Source: Thuidium tamariscinum (lineage: Eukaryota; Streptophyta; Bryopsida; Hypnales; Thuidiaceae). Taken from it: DNA of 64,000 nt. A model generated the notes under the pieces. The model saw only the letters and a program-made list of their open reading frames with translations. It had not been told where the DNA came from and did not search any database. The stretch lies in assembly GCA_947034885.2 (NCBI GenBank), contig OX344756.2, positions 19,885,489 to 19,949,488 of the forward strand, read 5' to 3'. Position 1 is the stretch's first letter, and each line of letters opens with the position of its first letter. A program made the position numbers and the translations under genes. Shown one piece after another: positions 11,301 through 22,655 of this stretch.

Positions 11301-13176
11301 CGTTGTGCTCCTACAAGTGGTCTACAGGGGGGTAACACTTAGATCCCAAGGAGACTTGGATATAATTTAGATGTGCTATAATCTTACAACTTTGTTGAAA
11401 TTTACTTCCAAAGAAATGGAATGCATATTGTTTATAAAGTAAGATTAAATTTGCAAAAAAATGATAAGATCTGTGGTGTCATTTAAATTAAAACATATTT
11501 CTTTTTAAAAACATTTTCATTTTTACCAATTGAAATTTGAAGTTATTTTAAAGTAGATATTCTATTGTGTACAAAACTAGTATGAATATTGTTGTTTTGC
11601 AATTACCAGGATTGCTATGTAGTGGTAGTTGATTTCAATTTTTTTAATTTTTTAATTTTGTTGTTTGTAATGTAAAAGTAAACGACCTCATTCTTAGTAA
11701 TTGCTAACTTTAGGAAGTTGATTGCACAAAATGAAGATAAGATTGTTTGGAATGAATAGAATCTATATCACAATTACACACTCTCATCAATATACTCTAA
11801 GTTTGTTTCAAATCAATGCAAATCAATTCATTTTGGCACTTGAAGTTAATAAGTAGTTGATATTGACGTCATTATGGATTGAATTGGGCATGTGTTAATC
11901 CCTATTGGCCCCAACAAGCATTTTTTGGTTGCTACTTTTCTTTTGCACTATTCAGTCTCAATTTTGAACTTTAAAGAAAATATATTTCTTAAAATAGAGT
12001 ACATTATGAATCCTATGGTCGTAGTTACTTTCATCAAATTTTGAATTAAACTTTGCCTTGTAGAATTTGTTTAAGCTAAATGATGTAGTTTCCAAGTAGT
12101 TTGTAGCACATTTTTTAGGATGTAGTTTGACCAAAGATTGAAAAGTCAACCAACCAATCCAATTTTCATTCACCCAAAAAAATAGATATACTTCAAAAAA
12201 GAAAAATTCAAACAGCTCAAGGAGGACATGTGTGCCTATTCTTGTTTTTTTTACAATTCAATTACTACTCTCATTTTGGTGACCATTGTGCATCACAAGT
12301 TCCACTATGAATTATAAGATGAAAAATATTCTTTCATTGAGCACAAAAGGTCATCATTTCAAATATTGTCATCAAGATATACTCCTTCAAAGTGTTCAAA
12401 GATTAAGTTTCAAATTTAAACATCTACAAAATTGTGTAGTCAAATAATATGAAATTTTTTAAGGTATTCACTTTCAATGTGACCTTCTATCTTCTAAAAT
12501 TACATTCTATCTGATCACAAGAAAAAATGAGCAAACAAATTGCTCAATTTCTTGGAGTTTTGGTCCATTTTGAATGTATACTATTGTAATTTATTCATTT
12601 TTGCTCACCCTCCATTTCCAATGTCTAGGTTGTTCTATTTTTTAGCATAAGAAGGAGGAGAAACCAATTGATTATGATGCATTGTGAACCATTCATTTCC
12701 TATCTATTTCTTGACCAACCAATAGTCTAAACTAGATATACCTATATAAAAAGCATAGGTTTCACAGAGTCTTGACAAAAAAAAATTCATAGTAATTTTG
12801 TTTTGTGTGAAAAAAATGGAAAAAAAAATCAAATACATCTAAAATCTATATTTCCTCATAGAGAATTTTTTTTTCCACCAAACTCAACCACAAGCTATGC
12901 TAAATTCCTTAAGTGGTTGGAAAATGAGTTACAAGCTTCTACTCTTACGTTATAAGGAGTTAAGTTGGTATGGGTTGGTATAAGCCCTATGATATCTATT
13001 TTTTCTAATGTTGACAAGTATTAAATGAAGTTCAAAAATTATTTATTTGATTAAAATATGGTTTCTTATTGCTTACCTGTAACTACACTAATTTATTCCC
13101 ACATTTTATTGTCATACTACACTAGTCAATTTGCCTATAATGGGATATTTTACCTTGGATATTTTAAATTTGATGT
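11301..13176. other. 3' flank of kinase gene, then gene-free AT-rich DNA
   Basis: The first few hundred bases probably hold the 3' UTR; I cannot place a poly(A) site with confidence. The rest shows no coding pattern. Confidence 0.5.
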
Positions 13177-13741
13177 ATTAACTCCTAAGCGTCAAAAGAA
13201 GACATTTTTTAGACATTGAAGACATGAATTCTCTGAAAAATTTGTTGATCGAATGTTATAATGTCAAAATCCGCTTGGTAGATCCTCCTCAAATTCAGTG
13301 ACATTAGATGAAATTTGGCTTTTTAAAGGGCCATTTCTTGCCGTTTCCCTCTATTGTTTCCACAACAATGAAGGAATGACTAACAACAACCATCCAATAT
13401 AAATACCAAAATAAATAAATAAAATAAAATTGGGGGGTCACTAAAATTGAAAAAAAAAATTGGAAAAAAAATTATAAAAAAAATAAATCTGACATGGTCA
13501 TCGCTTGACCACATGAGCTTTCTGTTGATCTACAATTCCCACAATTTTGCACTACATGGAAACTTATAATCTTCTTTTCACTAAAATCTCCTCTAATGTT
13601 TATAGGCACAACTAAGTTGTTTGCAAATTGGAATGGTGAAATTGTGGTTGACCAAGTATTGGTGAAGTTATTTTGTGTATTCGAGAAAGTGTAGGAAAGC
13701 TCCATATTTTTGTTGTTAATTTTGTAAGCCTTAGGGGTTAA
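13177..13741. mobile_element. TTAA-flanked element C9
   Basis: It begins TTAA|CTCCTAAGCGTC and ends GCCTTAGGGG|TTAA (565 bp). Its right TTAA is also the left TTAA of the next element, so two insertions share one target copy. The left end resembles the element start at 63816 (TTAA|TCCCTAAGCGACGTC). Confidence 0.6.
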
Positions 13742-14438
13742 TCCCTAAGTGTCTAAGCTTTGGCAAGTGTGTTTTTCTTATGAAAATAGAGCATTGGCTT
13801 GTGGTAATCTCCAATGAAGCAAATTTTTCTTTTTTCTAAATCCACCCGCATAGATGTTTTAAGAGCTTGCATATTAATCTACAATCCAATTTTGAGTACA
13901 AAATTGCAAAGGAGTTGTGATATTTTAACAAGAGAAATGTATGTTTTCTATTTTTAGTATATTGCTTCTTCCCACAATGTTTAGAATTTTGTATATCAAA
14001 GTTTTTTGCGATTAATGGTGACATGAACAAATACAAATAGTGGTAGCACACTAAAATTTACTTTCAAAAAACTTAATTTCACTTGAAAAGCTATCAAATT
14101 CATTATACAATCCACCTTGCAATTGTGGTAATACAATTTTTTTTGTATAACTAAAAATTGCAAAAATATTCAAATCAACTCTTGTATATTGAAATTTTCA
14201 ATGGTGAAAATCATGAAAATACTATACTCTTCACTAATGTTACATACATGCCTTTGAAGACCCCTAAATAATCAAATAATTACTTTTTCTAGTGAAAAAT
14301 GAAAGTTTTCAATATTTAACACTAAAAAGTGCTTGAAAAAAAAATTTAGAATGGTCAAAGGAATTTAACTGCCCATTCAGATTTGAGCTGAAATTTTTTG
14401 CGTGACCATATATAGTCGCTTAGGTAGTTATGGGTTAA
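13738..14438 (-). mobile_element. TTAA-flanked element right of the kinase gene (C8)
   Basis: It runs from TTAA|TCCCTAAGTG to TAGGTAGTTATGGG|TTAA (701 bp) and is the inverted, shorter relative of the element at 5731-6869. Landmarks include AAGCTTTGGCAAGTGTGTTT near the left end and TGAAGACCCCTAAATAATC in the middle. No coding sequence. Confidence 0.7.
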
Positions 14439-16099
14439 TGGTCTTTGTTGTTTCACAACTACAATAATTTTTACCAACTCTTCCTTTTAGACTAGATTTT
14501 CAATTTTTGTAAAAATATATTGAAATTTATTAAATTAATCATAATATATCAAAAATTAATTAAACTTTCAAAGTATAGTGTGCATTCTTGTAGGCTTTCA
14601 ATATCATAGTACCAAGAATAATTTTATCAATGTTATCACTAGTGCATTTAGTAAGGCATTGATTAGTGAGGAATAATACCCATTTTATTAGTTGCATGAT
14701 TTTAGAGATCCATGTATGTAATTTCAAAACAAAATTCTTTTATGATTCTAAACTATTTCTATTTATTTTTTTATTTTTTCTTTGATGGCAAATATCCTAA
14801 GAAATTCTATGTTTTATGCCTTATATAGTCAAGTTTTATACATCCTTTGATGTGCATATCTTATAGTTGTGAGGTAGCCAATGTAAAAAATCTCTAGAAA
14901 AAAATACTCACTATTTGTCTTTGTAATTTTTGTTACAACATTTAGAATGAATGAGTGTCTTCCATTCTATTTAAGACCCATTTCCATATTTTTATGACAC
15001 TATTTTAATCCCACCCTTGTTTATACAAAGGATCATTTTTCATTTAAGTAAAATATAAAATTTGAAAATGATTGATATTCAAAGGGTTGTTCAATGATAC
15101 TTAAATAATTTTTATATAATTACACAATGTATATTAACAATTTAGATATAGTTTTGCATTCATTAGGAGAATATTTCAAAAACTTGATATTAGGATAAAA
15201 TTTTCAAAGTGATTCAAGGATAGTTATTTATAAGCCACAAATTAAAGAATTTTATTATTATTAATTTATTGTTAAATGTTTATGGTATCTTCAAACAAAC
15301 AACTTTGTATTTTCTATTTTATCCATTTTGAAAATTTATAGAAACTATAATTTCTATTTGAATTGTTCATTTGGGATTCTTTTATACTATGATTTTTCAT
15401 TCTAGGAAAAATGTAAACCAATCTTATTATAGCATATTATTTGAGGTGTTTGAGATCTATGGAAAAGTTGTGAATTGTATTGGTCTTTTGGCTAAAATTA
15501 CAAAAGTAGGGATAAAGTAATTATTGCATTGATTTTGATTTTTGTTTTTTTAATATTTGGAATTATGGTGTACATTCTATAGCACTTTGAAAGACCCCAT
15601 TCTCTTGTAGTGCTTCCCTCTTTGCTTTCCTCTTTGCACATTTATGATTTATCCTATTCTCATGAATTCATGAACATGTGCTTATGCACATCTTTTAAAA
15701 TTCATAATTTAGAAGAATTCCATGATATTCATAGAAGATTTTAATCTCATGTCATGGTGAAAATTAGAGAGAATTTAAAGAAAAAAAAGAGGTCAACACC
15801 ATTCATGATTCTTCAATGTGAATTTATATATAAAAGATTTGCCGAGTTAGAGGTCTTAAGACAATTTAGAATAAAAGAATATTATTTTGTTTTGATATCT
15901 TTTTCGAATGTTCCAAATGAAACCAAGAACAAGAGAGACAAGAACAAGATAAGACAAGATAAATACATAAGAGAATATATATTGAGTAATAGTTGTTGAG
16001 ACTAAGGAATTCTTCAGTCTTGACTTACTTATATACTCAAGGATCTTAAACTTCCTTTACTTTAATCCTAATTTTACTTTTAAGGATCGAGAACTTTTA
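14439..16099. other. gene-free AT-rich stretch
   Basis: No domain or bounded repeat recognised. An 81-codon frame at 15754-15999 is lysine-rich and low in complexity; I do not support it as a gene. Confidence 0.5.
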
Positions 16100-16109
16100 C
16101 AAGGTTCTA

Positions 16110-16460
16110 TCTGTGTGACAACTCAACCTTTCTTCTACTTGAGCCAAAGATTCCACAACCCTTACACTAGCTATACATTCAACTTGAGTCCTTAACCTTT
16201 CTTCTAGTACTTGAATCAAAGATTATGCAGCCCTCACACCAACTACATATTCAACTTAATTGAATCCTCAATTTTTCTTCTACTTAAGCCAAAGATTCTG
16301 CATCCCTTTCACCAGCTACATATTCAGCTTGAGTCCTTAACCTTTCTTCTGCTTGAGCTAAAGATTTTGTAGCCTTCACACTAGCTAAATATTCAACTTG
16401 AATCTTCAATATTTCTTTGGTCTGTCTAGCAAAACAATCTCTTGCTCAAATGCATTTGAT
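16110..16460 (-). pseudogene. decayed coiled-coil repeat coding segment (23-residue period)
   Basis: On the minus strand a 69-bp unit repeats: the AACCTTTCTTCT-type landmark falls at 16125, 16194, 16270, 16339 and 16408. Spacing is 69, 76, 69, 69; the 76 reflects two small insertions. The best frame reads units such as SLAQAEERLRTQAEYVAGER then DAE, an Ala/Glu/Gln-rich 23-residue motif typical of a long helix or coiled coil. A stop codon and the frame-shifting insertions show it is no longer coding. The parent family is not recognisable to me; a LEA-like or cytoskeletal coiled-coil protein are both possible. Confidence 0.6.
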
Positions 16461-17469
16461 ACATAAACTAATACTACCTCAATGTCGAGGAACTATATGA
16501 AAAGTATAGAAACAAAACAAATAAAAATAATAAAACTAAAGGATCTTGACAACAAGGTATATACTATTTCTTTCATTATTATATTTCTTAATATAAAATA
16601 TTTATTTATTCATTATATATATTACTATATTTCTTTCTATACTACCAAAGTTCATAACAAAAATAAATTAAATCACAAAAATAAAAGACCTTTTTAATTT
16701 TGTATAAATAAAAACTTACAACTTATGCACTATAAGTTGGAAGGCTACAAAACCAAGCCTGTGTACCCCTCCTCATCGAGAGCTTTCCAACAATACCAAG
16801 ATCGCTAAGAAAATATAAATAGAAGTAATTTTTATATTTTTTAGAACCAAAATTAACTCAAAAATCCATAACTTTCTCATCATGAGTTGGAACAAAGTCC
16901 ATGCATCCCTCCTCGTTAAAAGCTTTTTGATGGTATGGAGTATGCAACCAGTTCAAGAGGGATAACAATTCATATATTGCATCCGTATTCTATATATTAT
17001 GCCTCTGTGCATTCTGGTAGTATATATTCTATATATTGTATTCATTTAAGAAACATTGGTTTTGTTTGGGAGGTAGATGGGCAACTCAAGTGTTTTATTT
17101 GTTTATTTTGGATACTTTTAAATTTGCAAAGGTTGTTAATGAATTGATAGGATCTCTATATGAAGAAAGAACATACTATTTGGGGTGATTGGTCTGTCAC
17201 CCTTGGTTTTTGATACCAGCCTCCCCTCCTTTCCTAAAAATCAAGAGCCATTGGATTGGGGGAAAATAAATTTCCACCTCCTCTCAAAGAAAAATCAAGA
17301 GCCATTGGATTTGAATACAAATACAAATACATGCGATAGGTTCATATATGTATATGTATACGGTTGACAAAATACAAATACAAATATTGGAAATGATATC
17401 CCATATTGTTTGCATCTTCCACCCCCCTAAAAATTACAAGAAGGGAAGGGGCGAAGGAGTTGCTAAGGG
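16461..17469. other. gene-free stretch
   Basis: AT-rich DNA. The sequence AAGAGCCATTGGATT occurs twice (about 17240 and 17296) as a short local duplication. Otherwise nothing is recognised. Confidence 0.45.
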
Positions 17470-17606
17470 GTGAAAAAAATCTTCAATTTCCAATTTTTTC
17501 ACTTTCTAATTCACCACCCCCTCCTCCCACCTAAAATTTTCTTAACTTTTTAGGTGGGAGGAGGGGGGTGGTGAATTAGAAATTGAAAATTAAAGATTTT
17601 TTTCAC
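17470..17606. mobile_element. small foldback element
   Basis: Two arms with outer ends GTGAAAAAAATCTT and AAGATTTTTTTCAC pair over most of their length, including the GC-rich AATTCACCACCCCCTCC / GGAGGGGGGTGGTGAATT segments. The loop is about 16 bp. No clear target duplication. Confidence 0.75.
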
Positions 17607-17772
17607 TATGGTGCATGGTTTTTCAATCATCACTATACTCCTAATTCATGTTAGCCTATTAAGAAAATGATCAAATCTCCTTTCATTTATGAGCTAGATT
17701 ATATGATGAGTGGTAATGCATGAAAAAATGCCTCAAAAGTAAAGAGTTCCTCACTCAGTGAATGCCCAAATG

Positions 17773-18057
17773 AATCTAAAGTGGGTACACCTAAAAGTGC
17801 CACTTATTCATACTGTGGTTAGTTACTGTTATTAGCTTGTTCAGATTTTCATGCAATCTTGTTGGCAAGTGAAAGCATGTTCCAACGCACCAAAGAATGC
17901 AAAATTTGGATACCATATGCAAAAGTTATTAACGGTTAAAGTCAATTTCTGAAAGTGCCATCTACAGTCTGTGAACATGACTGATTTTGGAAATGTATAC
18001 ACACTATAGATGGCGCTTTTAGGAACGTAGCACTTTTGGGTGTACCTACCTTAGATT
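17773..18057. mobile_element. inverted-repeat element E1 (CTAAGGTAGGTACACCC ends)
   Basis: Ends AATCTAAAGTGGGTACACC and GGTGTACCTACCTTAGATT are inverted repeats; the element is about 285 bp and non-coding. A full relative, in opposite orientation and split by a TTAA element, lies at 43219-44419; a fragment lies near 51293. It ends about 510 bp upstream of the TBL reading frame, so it could contribute promoter sequence. Confidence 0.75.
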
Positions 18058-18615
18058 ACTCCGCTTTCCTTGTCTACTTTTCACACTCTACTGACATAAA
18101 ACAATCTCCCGAAAGTATTAAGATAACAGAAAATAGAACAAGAAATTGCACACTTCCCTAGAAGGAAAAGTGAGCACTGGTCACCTTAACTGAAGTCAAG
18201 TCCAGATCGACATGCCCCGGATCAATCAGCTCAATCATCAGTTCGCCCGTCCCAAATCATTGTGAAGCCACCAGATCACTGATTTCCATGCGCGCTTCCA
18301 TCGTTGGACACCTCCACCATGCCCAGATCGAGTCGCAACCAATCGACCGCAAACTACAGAACTAACAATGAAAGACCCACCTACAGCACTAATTGCAATC
18401 TTCGGCCGGTACTTGCAATTGAAGAAATTTGGAGATCGAGAATGGGCTTTGTAAACGTTTTAGCAATTGTTGCAGAAGAATTTCAGAGAGAATTGGCTTT
18501 CATTGTAAAGGTCTTAGCAGTTGTTGCAGAGGATCGAATTGTTGCAGAGAATTGGCTTGTGAGGGTTTAGCAATTGTTGCCGACTGGAGAGAGCCGCGAA
18601 GTTTCTTTTTCCAAG
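18058..18615 (+). promoter_or_regulatory. TBL promoter/leader with upstream ORF and leader repeats
   Basis: Composition becomes balanced here. A frame of 88 codons (18304-18570) ends 3 bp before an in-frame ATG at 18574 and 45 bp before the preferred start at 18616. Three imperfect units (about 18439-18488, 18489-18549, 18550-18593) share TTAGCANTTGTTGC and AGAGAATTGGCTT words. If the transcript starts upstream of 18304, this frame would act as an upstream ORF. Confidence 0.35.
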
Positions 18616-21600
18616 ATGGAGGGGCGACGTGGGATGAACCGAGGAATGCAGACGATGCTGCTCTTGTTGGCAATGGTGGCCAGTTTCGCGGTGGTGCTGC
18701 TTTGGGAAGTTTCTCCTTTTGCTCCCAACGAAGTCACTCACAGCGTCGTCCTCGAGTCGCCGATTCAGAGCTTCGCTGGTATGTACTGTATGTCTGTTCT
18801 CTGAAACAATTGCACCTTCAAGCTTCGGATGAATCCCAAGCTTTTTCTGTGAATGTTTGGAACTGAAAAGGAAGCAAAAATTCCACTTCTAGAGGTATTT
18901 TTATTTAGATTCTACATTTTTCCAAATTGTGATTGAAGATTCCACAAAATAATATACTTGCCAACACCAATATAATTTCAAGGCTTGAATCATTAATTCA
19001 CCCCTGATTTTTCAAGCTAACAAGATCTGCAATTGTAATTCGATAGAGTACACTAATTTGGTCAGCAAGGAATTACTCGTTCAAGGTATTTCTCTTTGTA
19101 GTTATCAGTTCTGACAATTTCTTTCAATAGGTGTGTTGAACTTCCAGTTTCGTGATCGACAATTTGCAAATTTGTTACCAAATTGGGCAGTGAGATTGAA
19201 CAGAATCCTCACTCTTTTCATAAGAACGAGTCCTCTCTGAAATGTGGAACGCACTTTTAGAATTATGCAAGCTCGCTGTTTTTAGCTCTTGAATTTTGTG
19301 TAAACCGATTACATGACCCTTCAAGACCCGAGAGGCTTGGGCAGATTGTTTAACACAACGCCAAGTTCTTTTCTTGAATCACGAACTTCCAGACGATTGT
19401 ACATTTCTTAATTTGAGGGGAATAAATTACAACCTTAGTCCTAGTCAATGAAGTGACACAGTTGTCTCGAACTGAATATATATGAGTTTCGTTGCACGAG
19501 AGCACGATAGTTGCGATATTGGGCAGTCCAGGTCCATCAACTTGATAGAAATTTTCATTCGACGCTTCAGTGGACCACCGGTTTTCCACCGTTTTTTAGG
19601 GTTTTGGGTACCCGACTCCAGCTTGAACCTTCTGTTATTTTCGTTTTGATGCCGATAAATTACTGCAGGCTTTACCATGAAAGACGAGGCTTTTCGTGAT
19701 TGATTCGGGAATCTGACCTGTTTTGGTGTTGGTGTTGGTGATCACAGGGCCAAGTAATGACCTTGAGGACCTGACCAAGAGCTACGAGCCAACTCAACAA
19801 AGATTTCCTTCGTTAGAAAACACACAAGGTGCGTAACTGATTTATGTTCTTGACATGGCGAAGATCCCTGACTAGTGCTCCAACTTATACTCCAAATCTG
19901 TTTTCAAAAACTACCTTCTAGACACCTTTGATGTCTGCTTGACCATCATGCCAGGTCTCTGCAAACACAACAGATCAATAAATTATTACGACGCGTGTCT
20001 CAGGTGATTTGGCAGACACCGATGGAAATGAGAACAAGACGACGCCTTCGGACGGACCCAACAGGGAATCTTCGTCCTCGGAAGTGGGTGAGTCGGGTGG
20101 TGGGCCAATTGGGGCAACTTCTGCATGTCACAATAATTGGTGACTCATTCCGAGTTTCTTCAATCAGTCCCAAAAGCTGCTATAAAATCCGGGACAGACA
20201 ATCATTCGGGTTGAATTCATTAGGTGACCTCAGTATGTTTTCTTCGGTCAACTATTTTGTGTACGTTTCCACTGAAACTGTGATTCTCCAGGTACAGACC
20301 TAACAGAAGAAAGGGAAACCACGCCGGACGGCCAAAGCTCCACGGATCTGTCACAGCAACAAAACGTGACGGGAATTATTGTCGAAGAGAAGGAACCCAC
20401 CACAGTGGCAGAAGACAAGTCCACTACAGACATCCCAAGTACTAATGGAACTCAGAGTACCAACGACCTTGAAGCCATCGTACCCTCGGAGAGTCAGCAG
20501 CGCTCCCACGCCGTAGCTGAACCCCCAGAGATGACCTCCGAGACAGAAAATGCAGCGGTGACAGAGAAAGCAATGAGCGAAAACTCTACTAACTTGATTT
20601 CTAATTCTACGTTGCAGCTTGAGAAGCCCTCCGGCACTGAAAATAACACAGTGGAGGTGGCAGGTGAGGGATCTGAGTGGGAGAAAGAGAGCAGTATAAA
20701 TCAAAATATCACTGACGCCAATAATGAGCCCCAACGGAGGAGAAAGTCGAGCGGTGCTACTCAGTTGTCTGACGAACTTCAACTTCAGGAAAATGTGGAT
20801 GACTCCAAGGTCGATAAGAGTATCTCTTCAGCTGTGAAAGATGGTAAACAAGCTGAGGTAGCAGATGCAGAGGGTCCAGAAGACAATATTCGTGAAAATC
20901 TAGGTTTAGATGCGGAGGATGACGAAACCAGATTCAAAACAGATGTGGAGAAAGGGGCTCATGAAAAGGAAGCTGAAGTGAAGGTGTGTGATTACACGGT
21001 GGGGACCTGGGTGCTGGACAAGACGCGGCCGCTGTATTCCGGCCAAGAGTGCACCCTGTGGTTGTCCCCTGATTGGGCGTGCCGCCTTCGCAACCACCCT
21101 GACAAGCAGATGGATCGCTACCGGTGGCAACCGGCAGGCTGCAATTTGCCAGTCTTCAACGCTTCCGCTGGCCTGGAAACGTAAGCACTAAACCCTAATA
21201 ATGAACCTCACAAATTTCCTCTTAAAATCCAAAGCTCAAAGTTCTACATTTCGATCGCTATGTGTACGCTTACGGTCAGGAGAGTTAATTGTTATCTCAG
21301 AGGCTTCCAGTCTGCTTGCTCAGACGAATTAGGGCACGGATCATCATAAGCACTAAACCCTATAATTTAGCTTCGCGAATTTCACCCTCAAATTCAAGGC
21401 CAGAAGTTCAGAGTGCTGCTGCCTTTCGATCGCCGTAGTTCTGCATACGATAAGGAGATTTAGCTGTTACCTGGAGAGATCCACAACCGCTTGCTCTGAC
21501 GAATAAGGGCATGGTTCATCACAATCACTAAACCCTAAAATTAACCTCACAAACTCCCACTCCAAATTCAAGGCTCAAAGTTCAGTGTGGTCCTCCTGTC

Positions 21601-22655
21601 GATCGCTGGAGTTACGGTTCCGATGGGGATAGTTAGTTGTTACCTGAGAGGAATCCAAACTGCTTGCTCTGACGAATAGGGACTCAGAATGATCACTGAA
21701 CCCAAAAATTTAGCTTCACGAATTCCTAATTCAAGGCTCAGTATTCATCCCGCTGCTACACTTCGACTACGTGGTTGTAATTTCGATTGGAAGAGTTAGC
21801 AGTAGGATTCCAATCTGACGAATTAGGATTTGGCATTTCAGGCTTCGGGACAAGGTGTTGGCGTTTGTCGGAGACTCCCTGGGCCGTCAACAATATCAAT
21901 CCCTTCTCTGCATGCTCACGCACGGCAGAAATTCCACCCCAATCTCCGACGCCGCCTCGACGTTCGGCTTCTACACGCCACGCGGCTCTCGCCGCCCCAC
22001 TGGTTGGGCGTACCGCTTCGACGCCACAAACACCACCATCATCTTCAAATGGTCCGTCACTCTCGCACGCGTCGAAGCCCTGAACAAATCCACGAACGCG
22101 CTCCACCTCGACCGGCCGGAGAAGTTCCTCTCCGACCACCTCCACAACCTCGACGTCGTTATCTTAAACTCCGGCCACCACTGGAACAACGGCAAAATAC
22201 AACAAAACGGGTACACCTTCTACACGAAAGGCAAGCCCTTGACCGACACTTCCGTCCCGGTGGCGTACAACCAAACGATCCACAACATTGTCCATTGGAT
22301 CCACGAAAAGACGCGAAACTCCAGCAAGGTGATCTACTACCGGTCGCTCTCTCCGCGGCATTTTCGAAACGGGGATTGGAACACTGGCGGAACATGTGAC
22401 ACCATTCGATTTGAAGAGGGCAAGAAGGCGCAAGCGGAGACGGTGACTGTGGATGCAAATGCTGAGAGCGCGGTGAGAGGTACAAATGTAAGATTGCTGA
22501 ACATCACGGCGTTGTCAACAGAGCGAGGCGAAACGCATGTTTCCAAGTATGGAAGATACAAAGGAGGACAAGATTGCTTGCATTGGTGCTTGCCAGGCGT
22601 ACCGGACACTTGGAACGAGGTTCTGCTCGCGGAGCTCGCGAAGCTGAGACAATGA
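18616..22655 (+). CDS. TRICHOME BIREFRINGENCE-LIKE (PMR5 family) polysaccharide O-acetyltransferase
   Basis: Exons 18616-18778, 19748-19828, 20004-20087, 20292-21180 and 21842-22655 join to 676 residues; an in-frame ATG at 18574 would add 14. Residues 11-30 form one hydrophobic helix, a type II Golgi signal anchor. About 310 acidic, Ser/Thr/Asn-rich residues follow as a stem. The TBL domain starts at Cys342 (CDYTVGTWVLDKTRPLYSG), has the esterase motif GDS at 416-418 (FVGDSLGRQQYQS) and the second motif DCLHWCLPGVPDTWN with Asp650 and His653. Family members transfer acetyl groups to xylan, pectin or mannan in the Golgi; wording such as SPRHFRNGDWNTGG is closest to the TBL14/15/16 group as I remember it. 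The stem is longer than in most angiosperm members. The last exon is GC-rich, unlike its surroundings. Target polymer unknown. Confidence 0.92.
20224..20232 (+). other. possible 9-nt microexon in the TBL gene
   Basis: The nine bases GTGACCTCA are preceded by TTCATTAG and followed by GTATGT, both splice-like. Including them keeps frame (phase 1 to 1) and adds GDLS before TDLTEE, echoing GDLADT at the start of exon 3. The downstream intron would be only 59 bp, which is short for plants. It may instead be a relic of an exon duplication. Confidence 0.25.
21181..21841 (+). repeat. TBL intron 4: about four tandem copies of an ancestral intron
   Basis: The landmark CACTAAACCC (CACTGAACCC in the last copy) occurs at 21186, 21351, 21526 and 21694, a period of 165-175 bp. 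Each unit then shows AAATTCAAGGCTCAAAGTTC, TTCGATCGC and TTGCTCTGACGAATNAGGG-type words. The first unit starts with the donor itself (GTAAGCACTAAACCC) and the last ends at the acceptor (CTGACGAATTAGG..CATTTCAG), so the unit equals the original short intron. Confidence 0.85.

Noticed and set aside
15754-15999. 81-codon Lys-rich frame
   Set aside because: Low-complexity AT-rich reading without domain or neighbours.
18429-18866. 145-codon plus-strand frame with Cys-rich start
   Set aside because: It spans the leader repeats and crosses the TBL exon 1 donor in another frame; the Cys residues come from the repeated GTTGTTGCAG words.
20351-20782. 143-codon minus-strand frame with hydrophobic stretches
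   Set aside because: Antisense of the TBL stem exon; hydrophobicity arises from the complement of acidic codons.
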